Part shown: positions 7,914-17,000 of the stretch, piece after piece
Layout: every line of letters starts with the position of its first letter
Numbering within the stretch: position 1 is the first letter of the stretch
Assembly: GCF_900162695.1 (NCBI RefSeq)
Contig: NZ_FUIH01000006.1
Span: forward strand, 62,001-126,000
DNA from: Virgibacillus siamensis
GTDB taxonomy: Bacteria > Bacillota > Bacilli > Bacillales > Amphibacillaceae
Direction: 5' to 3'
DNA length: 64,000 nt
Program-made: the position numbers and the translations under genes
Notes under the pieces: model-generated
Told to the model about the DNA's origin: nothing
Database searches by the model: none
The model's input: only the letters and a program-made list of their open reading frames with translations

Positions 7914-7982
7914 TTCGGCGAAAAATGAAATATTCCGGCGAAAACCGTACCGGATTCGGTGGATATTAAATTTATCCGGCAT
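7914..7982. repeat. Short-core array D: TTCCGGCG-like core at 20-21 bp spacing, 4 units
   Basis: Cores TTCGGCGAAAA, TTCCGGCGAAAA, TTCGGTGGA and TCCGGCA have their CGG at 7916, 7936, 7957 and 7977 (spacings 20, 21, 20). The bases between are unrelated. The array fills the gap between the MerR-TipAS terminator and the 3' end of thiE. Confidence 0.5.
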
Positions 7983-7993
7983 TTCTGTGACGG

Positions 7994-8599
7994 CTAAAGC
8001 TGTTGGACAGCCACATGAATATCTTCCGCTTTCGTTATTGCTGAAATTACCGCGACACCATCTGCTCCAGCCTCCATAACCGATGCTGCATTTGTTTCAT
8101 TAATTCCCCCAATGCCGACAATTGGCAAGTGCGGATAATCTTTACGCAATTCTTTAATCCAGGAAGGTCCAACAGGCTGTTTTGCATCTTCCTTGGACGA
8201 TGTTTGAAAAATCGGTCCGGCACCCAGGTAGTCAACGAGCTCGATTGGACTTTTTGAGACTTCCGTTTGGTTCGATACGGAAAGTCCAAGAAGCTTATCC
8301 GGAAAGGCAGCGCGCACTTTCCGGGCAGCTTGGTCGTCCTGTCCAACGTGGATACCATCAGCTTCGAGCGGTTCCACAAGGTCCAGATCATCGTTTACAA
8401 TAAAAGGTATGTTATGCCGGGAACAGATCAGACGTAATGTAAACCCGAGTTTTAGTTTGTCATTGCCTGTCAGGGAGCCTTTTCCTTTTTCCCGGAATTG
8501 AAATGCAGTGATTCCGGCACTAATGGCAGATTCTAAAATAGCTGCAGGATTTTTTTCACAGTTTTGACTTCCCATCACAAGATATTTTCGTAAATTCAT
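7994..8599 (-). CDS. thiE: Thiamine-phosphate synthase
   Basis: 201 residues. ThiE joins HMP-pyrophosphate and HET-phosphate to give thiamine phosphate. The TIM-barrel protein shows the family motifs QFREKGKGS (substrate-binding start), VNDDLDLVEPLEADGIHVGQDD and the C-terminal VGIGGINETNAASVMEAGADG phosphate-binding turn. The length is slightly short but complete. Last gene of the thi cluster; its ATG lies 2 bp after the thiM stop, with GGAAAGGA as ribosome site, so it is cotranscribed and depends on the riboswitch before tenA. Confidence 0.95.
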   Translation of the reverse strand: MNLRKYLVMGSQNCEKNPAAILESAISAGITAFQFREKGKGSLTGNDKLKLGFTLRLICSRHNIPFIVNDDLDLVEPLEADGIHVGQDDQAARKVRAAFPDKLLGLSVSNQTEVSKSPIELVDYLGAGPIFQTSSKEDAKQPVGPSWIKELRKDYPHLPIVGIGGINETNAASVMEAGADGVAVISAITKAEDIHVAVQQL

Positions 8600-8601
8600 G
8601 T

Positions 8602-9372
8602 CTAAATCCTTTCCAGTTTATTTGTGTCCAAGCTTAATGCATCGATAAACCTGGGGAGGAAAGTGCCCGGTCCATTCACATCCAGCCCATTTGCAGCAAA
8701 TTCTGCAGCCAACCCGTAAAATTCAACTGCGGTATGTGCCTGCTGTGCAACCGGGTGATCGGTTGTCAGGCATGCGGTTAAGATGGAACCAAGCAAACAG
8801 CCGGCCCCGGTTATTTTTCCAAGGATCGGATTGCCAGTATCATTATGCAGTACATCATCACCAGTACAAATTACATCTGTTTTGCCACTGACTACTGCGG
8901 TAGTATGATAGTGTTCAGCGACCCTCATCGCAATGTCATCAGTACTTCCGTCACTTACTGATTCGACACCTTTTGTTTCCCAGGGGATGTCAACAAGATG
9001 TGCCAGTTCACCGGCATTGCCCTTGATAACAGTCGGTTGCACTTCCTTTAATATCCATTTAACAGCTGTGGTGCGGAATGGTGTCGCTGCAACGCCAACC
9101 GGATCGAGTACAACGGGAATTCCATTTTTATTTGCTGCTTTTCCGGCTTTGATCATGGCTGGAATTTCCCCGGCCGTGATGGTCCCGATATTAATCAGGA
9201 CCCCATCGGCGGCGGATGCCATGTCAGAAGCTTCTTCTTCTGCTTTCGCCATAACCGGAGCACCGCCAAAGGAAAGCAGGCCATTTGCCGTGAAATTCAT
9301 GACCACTTGATTGGTCAGATGGTGAATTAATGGCTGATTTTTTCGTACGTTGTTAATAATTATTCTGTTCAT
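8602..9372 (-). CDS. thiM: Hydroxyethylthiazole kinase
   Basis: 256 residues. ThiM phosphorylates the thiazole alcohol HET for salvage. Motifs seen are HHLTNQVVMNFTANGLLSFGG near the N-terminus, IPVVLDPVGVAATPFR (substrate/ATP site) and the anion hole GAGCLLGSILTA with its catalytic Cys. The ATG directly follows the thiD stop codon, so translation is coupled. Together with ThiW (uptake), ThiD and ThiE it forms a thiazole and pyrimidine salvage route. Confidence 0.95.
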   Translation of the reverse strand: MNRIIINNVRKNQPLIHHLTNQVVMNFTANGLLSFGGAPVMAKAEEEASDMASAADGVLINIGTITAGEIPAMIKAGKAANKNGIPVVLDPVGVAATPFRTTAVKWILKEVQPTVIKGNAGELAHLVDIPWETKGVESVSDGSTDDIAMRVAEHYHTTAVVSGKTDVICTGDDVLHNDTGNPILGKITGAGCLLGSILTACLTTDHPVAQQAHTAVEFYGLAAEFAANGLDVNGPGTFLPRFIDALSLDTNKLERI

Positions 9373-10176
9373 TTACAGCACCCTCTCCTGACGTAATGCC
9401 CAGTGGTTAGTCGGACCGCTCCCGTGTCCAAGTGGAAATGAATCACGAATTGCAGCTGTTACAAAGTCTTTGGCCATTTTTACTGCATCAGGAAGCGATT
9501 CACCTTTGCTCATGTAAGCTGTAATTGCAGCCGAATAGGTGCAGCCTGTTCCATGGGTGTTACCGGTATCAATGCGTTCAGCTGTAAAGGTGTTTATATG
9601 ATCACCATCATACAGTACATCTACCGCTTTACCCGCAAGGTGGCCGCCTTTTACCAATGCTGCCCCGGCACCATGTTCATGAACAATTTGTTTCGCGGCC
9701 TGTTCCATAGCTTCCGTTGTTTCAACTTTCCAACCGATAATATCTTCTGCTTCCGGCAAGTTTGGTGTAATAAGCGTTGTCATCGGGATAAGTGTTTCCC
9801 TCAGGTATTGACGGGCTTCTTCTGCAATTAATGGATCGCCGCTTTTGGCGACCATAACCGGATCCATAATGAACGGCACATTTAAATCAGCAACTTTTCT
9901 GCTGACAGCCTCCATCATTTCAATCGTTGCAATCATTCCTGTTTTGAATGCCTGAAACGGAATGTCGGAAATAACAGCATCAAGCTGTTCCTCAATCATG
10001 CTGACAGGCAGATGATGTACTTCTTGAACCCCGGTTGTATTCTGGGCAACGACTGATGTAATGACAGACATTCCGTAAGCCTGCAATTCCTGAAATGTTT
10101 TTAAATCAGCCTGTATTCCCGCACCTCCACTGGGGTCTGTACCTGCAATGGTCAGTGCACATGGTATCTGCTTCAT
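9373..10176 (-). CDS. thiD: Hydroxymethylpyrimidine/phosphomethylpyrimidine kinase
   Basis: 267 residues from ATG 10176, which overlaps the tenA stop by 4 nt (ATGA); a longer frame reaching 10206 lies within tenA and is not used. ThiD phosphorylates HMP twice to HMP-PP. The ribokinase-type fold shows TIAGTDPSGGAGIQADLKTF at the N-terminus, PFIMDPVMVAKSG, and NTHGTGCTYSAAITAY with the anion hole and catalytic Cys region. The overlap shows translational coupling with tenA. Confidence 0.95.
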   Translation of the reverse strand: MKQIPCALTIAGTDPSGGAGIQADLKTFQELQAYGMSVITSVVAQNTTGVQEVHHLPVSMIEEQLDAVISDIPFQAFKTGMIATIEMMEAVSRKVADLNVPFIMDPVMVAKSGDPLIAEEARQYLRETLIPMTTLITPNLPEAEDIIGWKVETTEAMEQAAKQIVHEHGAGAALVKGGHLAGKAVDVLYDGDHINTFTAERIDTGNTHGTGCTYSAAITAYMSKGESLPDAVKMAKDFVTAAIRDSFPLGHGSGPTNHWALRQERVL

Positions 10177-10862
10177 TTGCTGAACACCGCATCTTTCACA
10201 GGCCATTCTTCACATGTGTAGGCCATTTCCCAGAATGAAAGCTCCAGCTGGCAGCTCTTACGGAAAGCTTCTTTCATCTTTTGCTGTTGCTCCAATGAAC
10301 TGTTTTCCGCAATTTTATCAAGCCGACTGCGCATTTCCATGGTAATTGAATCAACTTCTTCATCCGCATAAAAGCTGATCCATGGGTAAAACGGGTGATT
10401 TTGATCCGGTTTGTACGTTTCCATTAACTCCTGACCTATCTCCAAATATGTCCATGGGCAGGGAAGAAGGGCGCACAGTGTTTCACCAAGACTTCCCAGT
10501 TGTGCATGATACATCATGTGTTTGACATAGTGGTCAGCTGTTGGCGGCAGTGGATGCCCCTGCAGCTCGTCATAACCTACACCGACATGATCGCAAAAAT
10601 TGTGATGCGGATGAATTTCACTATTCGATACAAATTGAATCTGTTCATTAAAGAATTGCATATCCTCACGCAAGTCGCATTTTGAAACAGCTATACCATA
10701 AATGCGCATAAATGCATTCAAATATTCAAAGTCCGCTTTGATGTAATGGGTGATTGCCTTGGCGGGAACATCACCTTTTCCGATTCCATCCACAAACGGA
10801 TGATCAAAAATAGCCTGAAAAACGTCGTTGTTTTCTTCGCGTAAAACCTGTGAAAAAGTCAT
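10173..10862 (-). CDS. tenA: Aminopyrimidine aminohydrolase / thiaminase II
   Basis: 229 residues from ATG 10862, with AAGGAGG 8 nt upstream; longer upstream frames run into the riboswitch. TenA hydrolyses aminopyrimidine breakdown products of thiamin to HMP, which ThiD then uses. The helical fold shows FDHPFVDGIGKGDVP, and the family active-site Cys is in ALLPCPWTYLEIG. First gene after the interrupted TPP riboswitch. The leader offers an anti-Shine-Dalgarno pairing (CTCCT at 10902-10906 with AGGAG of the ribosome site at 10871-10877), suggesting control of translation. Confidence 0.94.
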   Translation of the reverse strand: MTFSQVLREENNDVFQAIFDHPFVDGIGKGDVPAKAITHYIKADFEYLNAFMRIYGIAVSKCDLREDMQFFNEQIQFVSNSEIHPHHNFCDHVGVGYDELQGHPLPPTADHYVKHMMYHAQLGSLGETLCALLPCPWTYLEIGQELMETYKPDQNHPFYPWISFYADEEVDSITMEMRSRLDKIAENSSLEQQQKMKEAFRKSCQLELSFWEMAYTCEEWPVKDAVFSK

Positions 10863-10919
10863 CAATATAGCCTCCTTGTCAGAAGCTGCCGGGGAATGGA
10901 TAGGAGTTGACATGTCTGC

Positions 10920-11336
10920 AACTACTTCCCTCTCGCAGGTATTATCCTGATCAGGTTCCAATTAAGAAAAGCGCAAGCGCCCGTTTAGCAACGTACAAAC
11001 TGCGCCCTGCCATGCAGGGTGGGTCGGCGTTGCCGCGCAAAGCGGCGGTTTTAGCCGATCTTCCTCCAAAAATGAGATAAAGGAAACACGGTGAGCTGAA
11101 AGCGAACCGATGTTGACTTTCACCACAAGGGTATAAGTGCGACTAAGCCTCTGGTTTCACCAATCGGCAAGTCTTCTTTATCGTAGTGGAGGAGTGTGAA
11201 GTTTGCCAGTTGCTGGGCGCTGGAGCTAGACATCGCTTGTTCAATCCGGTGAATAAAATAGGATAATAATCTTATACAGTCTTTCTCCGGACAAAGGAAG
11301 TTCCTATTCTCAGCCATAACAGCGCCCCCAGCAGTT
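10920..11336 (-). promoter_or_regulatory. TPP riboswitch of tenA-thiDME, split by a ~270-bp repeat in P3
   Basis: On the minus strand the 5' half (11336 down to ~11300) reads AACTGCTGGGGGCGC...GGCTGAGA, and the 3' half (~10960 to 10920) reads GGAACCTGATCAGG...GAGGGAAGTAGTT. Both are the invariant TPP aptamer parts. The ends AACTGCT and AGTAGTT still pair as P1 (7 bp, one G-U). Between CTGAGA and GAACCTGATC there are ~340 nt instead of the usual few tens, because a dispersed repeat sits at 10963-11232. Downstream, AGTTG/CAACT (10919-10923 with 10905-10909) competes with P1 and with pairing to the tenA ribosome site. Whether it still folds and binds is not known. Confidence 0.85.
10963..11232. 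repeat. Dispersed Bacillaceae-type non-coding repeat inserted in the riboswitch
   Basis: On the minus strand the element starts TGTCTAGCTCCAGCGCCC and ends GCGCTTGCGCTTTTCTTA. Inside are stretches I associate with a widespread family of intergenic repeats in Bacillaceae (for example GATAAAGGAAACACGGTGAG on the plus strand). It carries no plausible gene. The bases at its two borders, ATTGAAC and ATTGGAAC, could be a decayed target duplication. The family assignment is from memory of such repeats, not from a search. Confidence 0.65.
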
Positions 11337-11347
11337 CATCCTAAAAA

Positions 11348-11842
11348 TTATAATTTATTGTCGAGTGATACATGTTGCTGATTTATTTTTGCGACGACAA
11401 GCCAGCCGATACAAGCACCTGTAATGCTGCTGACCAGAAACGATGGCAAAAAGAACAATGCGCCTGCCGAACTGCCCATCAAAAGATTGGCAATCGGAAC
11501 CGAAATAAGTGCACCGATGATCCCGGTTCCTACTGCTTCGCCTAATGCCGCCATGCCCTTTTTGCACGTTTTTTTGTAAAGAATTCCGGCCAAAAAAGCA
11601 CCAACCATTCCACCGGGAAAAGCGAGCAGCGTACCAAGACCAAGCATGTTCCGGAGCAGACCAATCATGAATGCAATCACAACAGCAGGTCCTGGGCCAA
11701 GTGTTACCGCAGCCATTACATTAACGGCGTGCTGGACCGGGTAGGCTTTTGCAACACCCGCCGGAAACCGAAGTAATTGTGCACCGATTGTTCCAATTGC
11801 AATAAAGACAGCCATTGTCGTTATTAATTGTGTTTGATTCAA
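11348..11842 (-). CDS. thiW: ThiW, S component of an ECF-type thiazole transporter
   Basis: 164 residues, start TTG 11842 with AAGGAGGG 5 nt upstream. Five or six hydrophobic segments and the pattern RFPAGVAKAYPVQHAVNVMAAV match ThiW, a membrane S component predicted to take up hydroxyethylthiazole with the shared energizing module EcfAA'T, which is not in this window. The gene sits between two TPP riboswitches: its own terminator-type switch upstream, and the tenA switch 12 bp after its stop. ThiM would phosphorylate the imported thiazole. Confidence 0.88.
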   Translation of the reverse strand: MNQTQLITTMAVFIAIGTIGAQLLRFPAGVAKAYPVQHAVNVMAAVTLGPGPAVVIAFMIGLLRNMLGLGTLLAFPGGMVGAFLAGILYKKTCKKGMAALGEAVGTGIIGALISVPIANLLMGSSAGALFFLPSFLVSSITGACIGWLVVAKINQQHVSLDNKL

Positions 11843-11895
11843 TCAAACCCTCCTTTCTATTGGGATGGGACCAGGATGCAGAAGTAAGATAAAAA

Positions 11896-11923
11896 AAGCC
11901 AGATCCAATGACGGACCTGGCTT
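11896..11923 (-). terminator. Riboswitch expression-platform terminator before thiW
   Basis: Minus-strand arms AAGCCAGGTCC and GGATCTGGCTT pair over 11 bp with one G-U pair and a 6-nt loop, followed by seven T. It stands between the TPP aptamer and thiW, so ligand binding would favour termination. Confidence 0.88.
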
Positions 11924-11954
11924 GAAATAGGTTACTGTTAAAAATTGCATCAGT

Positions 11955-12052
11955 CTACTTCCCTCCGCTGGTATTAACCAGATCAGGTCCATAAGAGTCG
12001 GAAAGCTGATTTGCACTTCCCTCTCAGCCCGCATTTTGGGCACCCCTAGTAG
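11955..12052 (-). promoter_or_regulatory. TPP riboswitch of thiW
   Basis: The minus strand shows a complete aptamer: P1 arms CTACT and AGTAG, GGGGTGCCC, GGGCTGAGA, then GGACCTGATCTGGTTAATACCAGCG and GAGGGAAGTAG. The order and sequence are those of the THI element. Unlike the tenA switch it is intact and of ordinary size. A terminator follows. Confidence 0.95.
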
Positions 12053-12190
12053 TGAATATAATAGTATTAAATTGTTCTGCCTAAGCATAACAAAAGAATA
12101 GTAGTTTGTCATGGGAATTTTTAGAAGTGCAGCGATTACGAAACCTTTTTGTACTGCGGGTCGTACTACACAACTGAGGGAGGCTTATGT

Positions 12191-13117
12191 ATGGAGGAAA
12201 ATATAAATTTGCCGGCAGCTGTGCTTGATTGGGTCATCAATCAGACGGATCCCAAGGCTGTGGTTGAATCAGTCGACCAACTTAAGGGCAGTACATCATC
12301 CACATTACATAGTGTTTCACTCAAGTCAGAAGGGCAGCTTCATCCCTATGTGGTCCGGCAATTTGATAACAGGGAATGGCTGAGTGAAGAGCCTGATTTG
12401 GCACTGCATGAAGCTGAATGTCTGCAAATGGCGAATTATTCGGGGGTTGTAACTCCGAGGCTTATTGCATATGATGAGAAGGGTCACCATTGTGGAGTTC
12501 CGGCAGTGCTGATGACGCAACTTGAAGGTGAGGTAGATCTGAAGCCGGAGCAGATGGATGAATGGCTTCAGCGTCTGGCGGATGCCTTGGTACGTTTACA
12601 TGGCATTCCTGCCGAAAACTTTCCATATCTTCATAAAAGCTATAATAATATTTCTTCATTTGGTGTGCCGTACTGGACAAATGTTTCAAATACATGGAAA
12701 AAGGCTATTAATCTTCTAAAAGCCCCGCGTCCAAACTCGGCTGAATGCTTCATTCACAGGGACTATCATCCGGCGAATGTGTTATGGACAAATGGTTCCG
12801 TCAGTGGTGTCGTTGATTGGCCGAATGGCTGTAAGGGCCCGCGTGGAGTTGATGTCGGTCATTGCCGGGTTAATCTTGCCATGTTGTGGGGAGTTGAAGC
12901 TGCAGACGAATTTCTCACGGAATACCGGAAACAGGCCGGATCCCAATTTACATACGAGCCATACTGGGATTTGTTATCTGTTGCAGATATGCTTGTGGGA
13001 CCGCCGGAAGTATATCCGGGCTGGGAAGCGTTTGGTATGACCGGTTTAACCAATGACATGATGAAAGAAAGGCTCGATCAGTATGTTGTCAGCCTGATGG
13101 AAAAAGCGAATGCATAA
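12191..13117 (+). CDS. Aminoglycoside phosphotransferase (APH)-family kinase
   Basis: 308 residues from ATG 12191, 7 nt after GGGAGG. The kinase-like fold shows VVRQFDNREW (Lys-substitute strand), the catalytic loop FIHRDYHPANVLW near residue 187, and the metal-binding VVDWPNGCKGPRGVDVGHCR. Such proteins phosphorylate small molecules (sugars, choline, drugs); no acceptor can be read here and it need not confer resistance. It is preceded by the divergent thi cluster and followed 18 bp later by a DUF4064 gene, probably cotranscribed. Confidence 0.85.
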   Translation: MEENINLPAAVLDWVINQTDPKAVVESVDQLKGSTSSTLHSVSLKSEGQLHPYVVRQFDNREWLSEEPDLALHEAECLQMANYSGVVTPRLIAYDEKGHHCGVPAVLMTQLEGEVDLKPEQMDEWLQRLADALVRLHGIPAENFPYLHKSYNNISSFGVPYWTNVSNTWKKAINLLKAPRPNSAECFIHRDYHPANVLWTNGSVSGVVDWPNGCKGPRGVDVGHCRVNLAMLWGVEAADEFLTEYRKQAGSQFTYEPYWDLLSVADMLVGPPEVYPGWEAFGMTGLTNDMMKERLDQYVVSLMEKANA

Positions 13118-13135
13118 AAAGGAGGAGAATACGTA

Positions 13136-13591
13136 ATGAAACGGACAGGAGAAATTGTGTTATCGATTATAGGGGTTGTACTATATGCATTATGTGCATT
13201 GGGAGGATTTATTGGAGCATCTGTATTAAACAATGAGCAACTTATGTCAAACCTTGCTAATGAAATGGCCACCCCGCAAATGCCGGCAAGTGATATTATG
13301 ACGATGTTTGATACGGCTTCGGGGGGAATTATGCTCTTCGGTATTATTTCTGTTGTATCATTAATTTTGGGTATTGTTGCAGCTGTAATGCTAAAAGGAA
13401 ATAAGAAACCGAAAGCTGCCGGAATTATTTTAATTATTACATCAGTGCTCGGTACCATTGTGACTGTTCTTGGTGTAGTGATACCGGCGATTTTCCTCTT
13501 GATTGCCGGAATTATGGCGTTGGCACGTAAGCCAAAACCGGCACCAGATGCATCGCCAACTGCGGAAAGCAGAATCGATAAGCATAATTAA
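13136..13591 (+). CDS. DUF4064-family membrane protein
   Basis: 151 residues; AGGAGG precedes the ATG by ~9 nt. A first membrane helix (GEIVLSIIGVVLYALCALGG), an extracytoplasmic loop of ~45 residues, and a cluster of three further helices match the DUF4064 pattern with the N-terminal KRTGE motif. The tail KPKPAPDASPTAES is charged and disordered. The function of the family is unknown. It lies 18 bp after the APH-type gene and ends at a terminator. Confidence 0.8.
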   Translation: MKRTGEIVLSIIGVVLYALCALGGFIGASVLNNEQLMSNLANEMATPQMPASDIMTMFDTASGGIMLFGIISVVSLILGIVAAVMLKGNKKPKAAGIILIITSVLGTIVTVLGVVIPAIFLLIAGIMALARKPKPAPDASPTAESRIDKHN

Positions 13592-13595
13592 TAGG

Positions 13596-13620
13596 GAGCA
13601 GCCGGTTATGGCTGCTCTTT
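13596..13620 (+). terminator. Intrinsic terminator after the DUF4064 gene
   Basis: GAGCAGCC and GGCTGCTC (13596-13603, 13610-13617) form a perfect 8-bp stem with a 6-nt loop and a short T run. Confidence 0.85.
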
Positions 13621-13624
13621 TCAT

Positions 13625-13839
13625 ATCAGCTTGCCAATAAATCTATCTGCCTTAATACCAAAACATCAGCCCTTATTTCATCGGGCAATCGACCTTCATT
13701 TCCACATATCAACCATCAGCAGGTGATAATCAACCCTTAAGTCCGGAAAATCAACCAACAATGTTTAGAAATCAACCTTCAGCGGCAAATTATCAACCTT
13801 TGAACTCCTTAAATCAACCTTGATCCCTTAATATCAAAA
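13625..13839. repeat. Short-core array A: ATCAACC at exact 21-bp spacing
   Basis: ATCAACC occurs at 13708, 13729, 13750, 13771, 13792 and 13813, each exactly 21 bp apart. Degenerate copies flank it at 13625, 13645, 13665, 13688 and 13833 (ATCAGCT, ATCTGCC, ATCAGCC, ATCGACC, ATCAAAA). The 14-nt spacers share nothing obvious. It fills most of the gene-free stretch between the DUF4064 terminator and the large nuclease gene; no ORF or other element is visible there. Confidence 0.8.
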
Positions 13840-14007
13840 ACTGCGCCTTATGACATGTGACATTCATAGGTATTATGTACTGTTTTCCATTTAAATCTGC
13901 AAAAATAGTAGTAATTTACTAGCATTTTACAATTTCTTAATTGTATCCTCGTTTTCACTGTGCCATATTAATAGTGTGTCATAATTTTGTAATAATGGAG
14001 GGTGTTG

Positions 14008-17000
14008 ATGAAAAATCCAACGGTAAAGCGGATACTAAGTCTATTGCTTATTTTCACGCTCGTTTTCATGAACTATGCCACGCTCGTCGAAGCTGCAGGC
14101 AGTGAAAATACGGCAGAGGGATTATTTATCTCGGAATATGTGGAAGGAAGCTCGTACAATAAAGCAATTGAGCTTTACAATGGTACGGGGAACCCGGTTG
14201 ATCTGTCCGATTTTGAATTGGATCTTTACAGCAACGGGGCAACAGAGCCGACGCAATCGGTACAGTTGTCCGGAACTTTGGAACATAATGATGTATATGT
14301 AATCGCACATCAGAATGCAAGTGCGGAAATCTTGGCGGAAGCCGATTTGGAGAACACAGCCGTAATTAATTTTAATGGAAATGATGCATTTGTTTTGAAA
14401 AAGAACGGCAATGTGGTTGATGCAATCGGCATAATCGGTGATGACAGTGAATTTGCCAAGGATATTACGCTGGTACGCAATGCGGCAGTTCAGCAGCCGA
14501 ATGCAACATATGATGCAGCGGAATGGACTGATTATACCAAGGATACGTTCGCCTATCTTGGGAGTCACACGATGGATGGTGCAGGTACAGAAGACCCGCC
14601 GGATGAGCCAGGTGATCCCGGTGAAATGTACACTATTGCAGATGCCCGTGATTTACCTGATGGTACTGCAGTGACAGTGGAAGGAATTGTAACCGTTGAC
14701 AGCAATGCAATCAGTAATGGTGCGCAGTTTACAACCTACATACAAGACGAGACAGGCGGCATCAATCTGTTTGCATTTGAACAAGGTGATTTTCCGGAGC
14801 TGGAAGAAGGAGACAGTGTAAAGGTTTCCGGGGAACTCAATTCATATAATGGGTTGAAAGAAGTTGTACCTTCATCCATTGAGGTTCTCGAAACGGGACA
14901 GGAACTGCCTGAACCGCAATCTATTACACTTGCTGATCTTCAGAACACTGCGGCAGCAGAGTCATACGAAGGTGAGCTTGTCCAGGTGAATGGTTACATT
15001 GATAATATCCCTGAAAGTCCTGCCGGCGGTGGATATAATATTTCACTGATTGATTCCGACTACAATGGCACGACGCTTAGGGTGATGGAAAATGCACTTG
15101 ATATTTCACAGATTGAACCTGAAAAATGGTATGATATTACGGCTATCGTCAGCCAGTATAATAACTATCAGTTACTTCCGACTGAACAAGCGGATATTCA
15201 GGTTGCCGATGAACAGCCAAAACCACCATCAGCGGAAGGGACCTATGAATCTACCGTTGCCAGTATAACAGATGGTGACACAATTCATTTGGAAACACCG
15301 GTGCTTGGTGCATCAAAAGTACGCTTTTTAAATATCGATACGCCGGAAACGTATACGGCACATAATGATGATCCGGCCAGGGATGAAATCAATGCCGATC
15401 AAAAGGCGCATGGCGAGGAAGCAAAAGCATATATGAAAGATTTGCTCCAGCCTGGTGACAAAGTAAAAGTAAAAGTCGGCGAGGAACCAACCGATTCTTA
15501 TGGAAGATTACTGGCGGAAATTGTCCGAAAAGAAGATGGGAAAAATATTAATCTCGAAATGGTGAGGAAAGGTTATGCGGTAACATATTTTATCGCACCG
15601 TTTAATGAAGAAGTTTACCCGACCTATCAAAATGCAGTAAAAGAAGCAAAAGATGCCGGACTTGGTATCTGGAATCCGGACGATCCGCTGCTGGAACTGC
15701 CGTTTGTTTTCCGGACACACGATAATCAAGAAGCATTTGATAAGTATGTAGGAAACTCAGATACAATGAAATATGTGCTGCCGGAAAACTGGGCAGATGT
15801 TCCTGTTGAAAAGCGCGTGTTTTTCTGGGATGAAGCATCAGCGCAGGCAAATGGCTATACATTTGCAGGAAGCGATGAAGGTACACCGGATGGAAATCTG
15901 TCAGTACAACTGCTCAGCATGAACGACCTGCATGGTAAAATTGATCAGGAATATGAGCTTGATCCGGATGGGGACGGCACATTCCATATGTACGGAAAAA
16001 TGGATTATACCGCTGCAGCGATTAAACAGCACGAACAAACCAATCCAAACACATTAATTGTTCATGCAGGTGATATGATTGGCGGAAGTTCACCGGTATC
16101 CGGTTTGCTGCAGGATGAACCGACCGTTGAAGTAATGGAGGAAATCGGGTTTGATGTCGGCACTGTCGGCAATCACGAATTTGATGAAGGAACCGATGAA
16201 CTGCTGCGCATGGTCAATGGTGGGGAGCATCCGGACGGCACAAAAAATTATGACGGCATGAACTTCCCGGTACTGTGTGCCAATTGTGTATACAAAGATA
16301 ACGGTGATACATTCCTTCCACCTTACCATGTGGAGAAGGTTGATGGTGAAAAAATCGGCTTTGTTGGTGTTATCACACAAGAGGCAGCAGGTATGGTGAT
16401 GCCATCGGGAATCCAGGATATCGAGTTTACCGATGCTTCAACGGCGGCGAATGAAGCTGTTGCCGAGTTAAAGGCACAAGGTGTTGAATCCATTGTCCTG
16501 CTGGCACATATCCCCGGCCAGCAAAGTGGTGATACTGTCACCGGACAGGCTGCTGATTTAGCCAATACGGTAGACGATGAGGTCGATGTGATTTTTTCCG
16601 CACATAACCATGTTGTCAACAATGGTGTGGTCGATGGGAAATTAATCGTGCAGGCCTCTGAATACGGAAAAGCATTTGCCGATGTTGATGTAGAGATTGA
16701 CCGCGAAACTGGTGATATTGTCAGCAAGGAAGCGGAAGTAGTGTTTGTAAACCAAAATCAGGTTGAACCTGACCCGGCAGTAAGCAATATTTTGCAAAAA
16801 TACGCTGACATGGTCGCACCAATCATTAATGAAGTGGTCGGCTATAATGCTCAGGATCTGACCGGAGATTATTCCAATAATGGGGATCACGGGCTTGGCA
16901 ACTTGATTGCTGATGGCATGAATGCAGCTATGGACAGCGACTTCGCGATGATGAATGGCGGCGGAATCCGTGATGATCTGCTTGCGGGTAAAATTACGTG

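Noticed and set aside
11120..11317. Minus-strand ORF of 65 codons
   Set aside because: It lies across the riboswitch 5' half and the inserted repeat; its start is in the conserved GGCTGAGA and it has no ribosome site.
11843..12112. Minus-strand ORF of 89 codons upstream of thiW
   Set aside because: It runs through the TPP aptamer and terminator; composition and position show it is an artefact.
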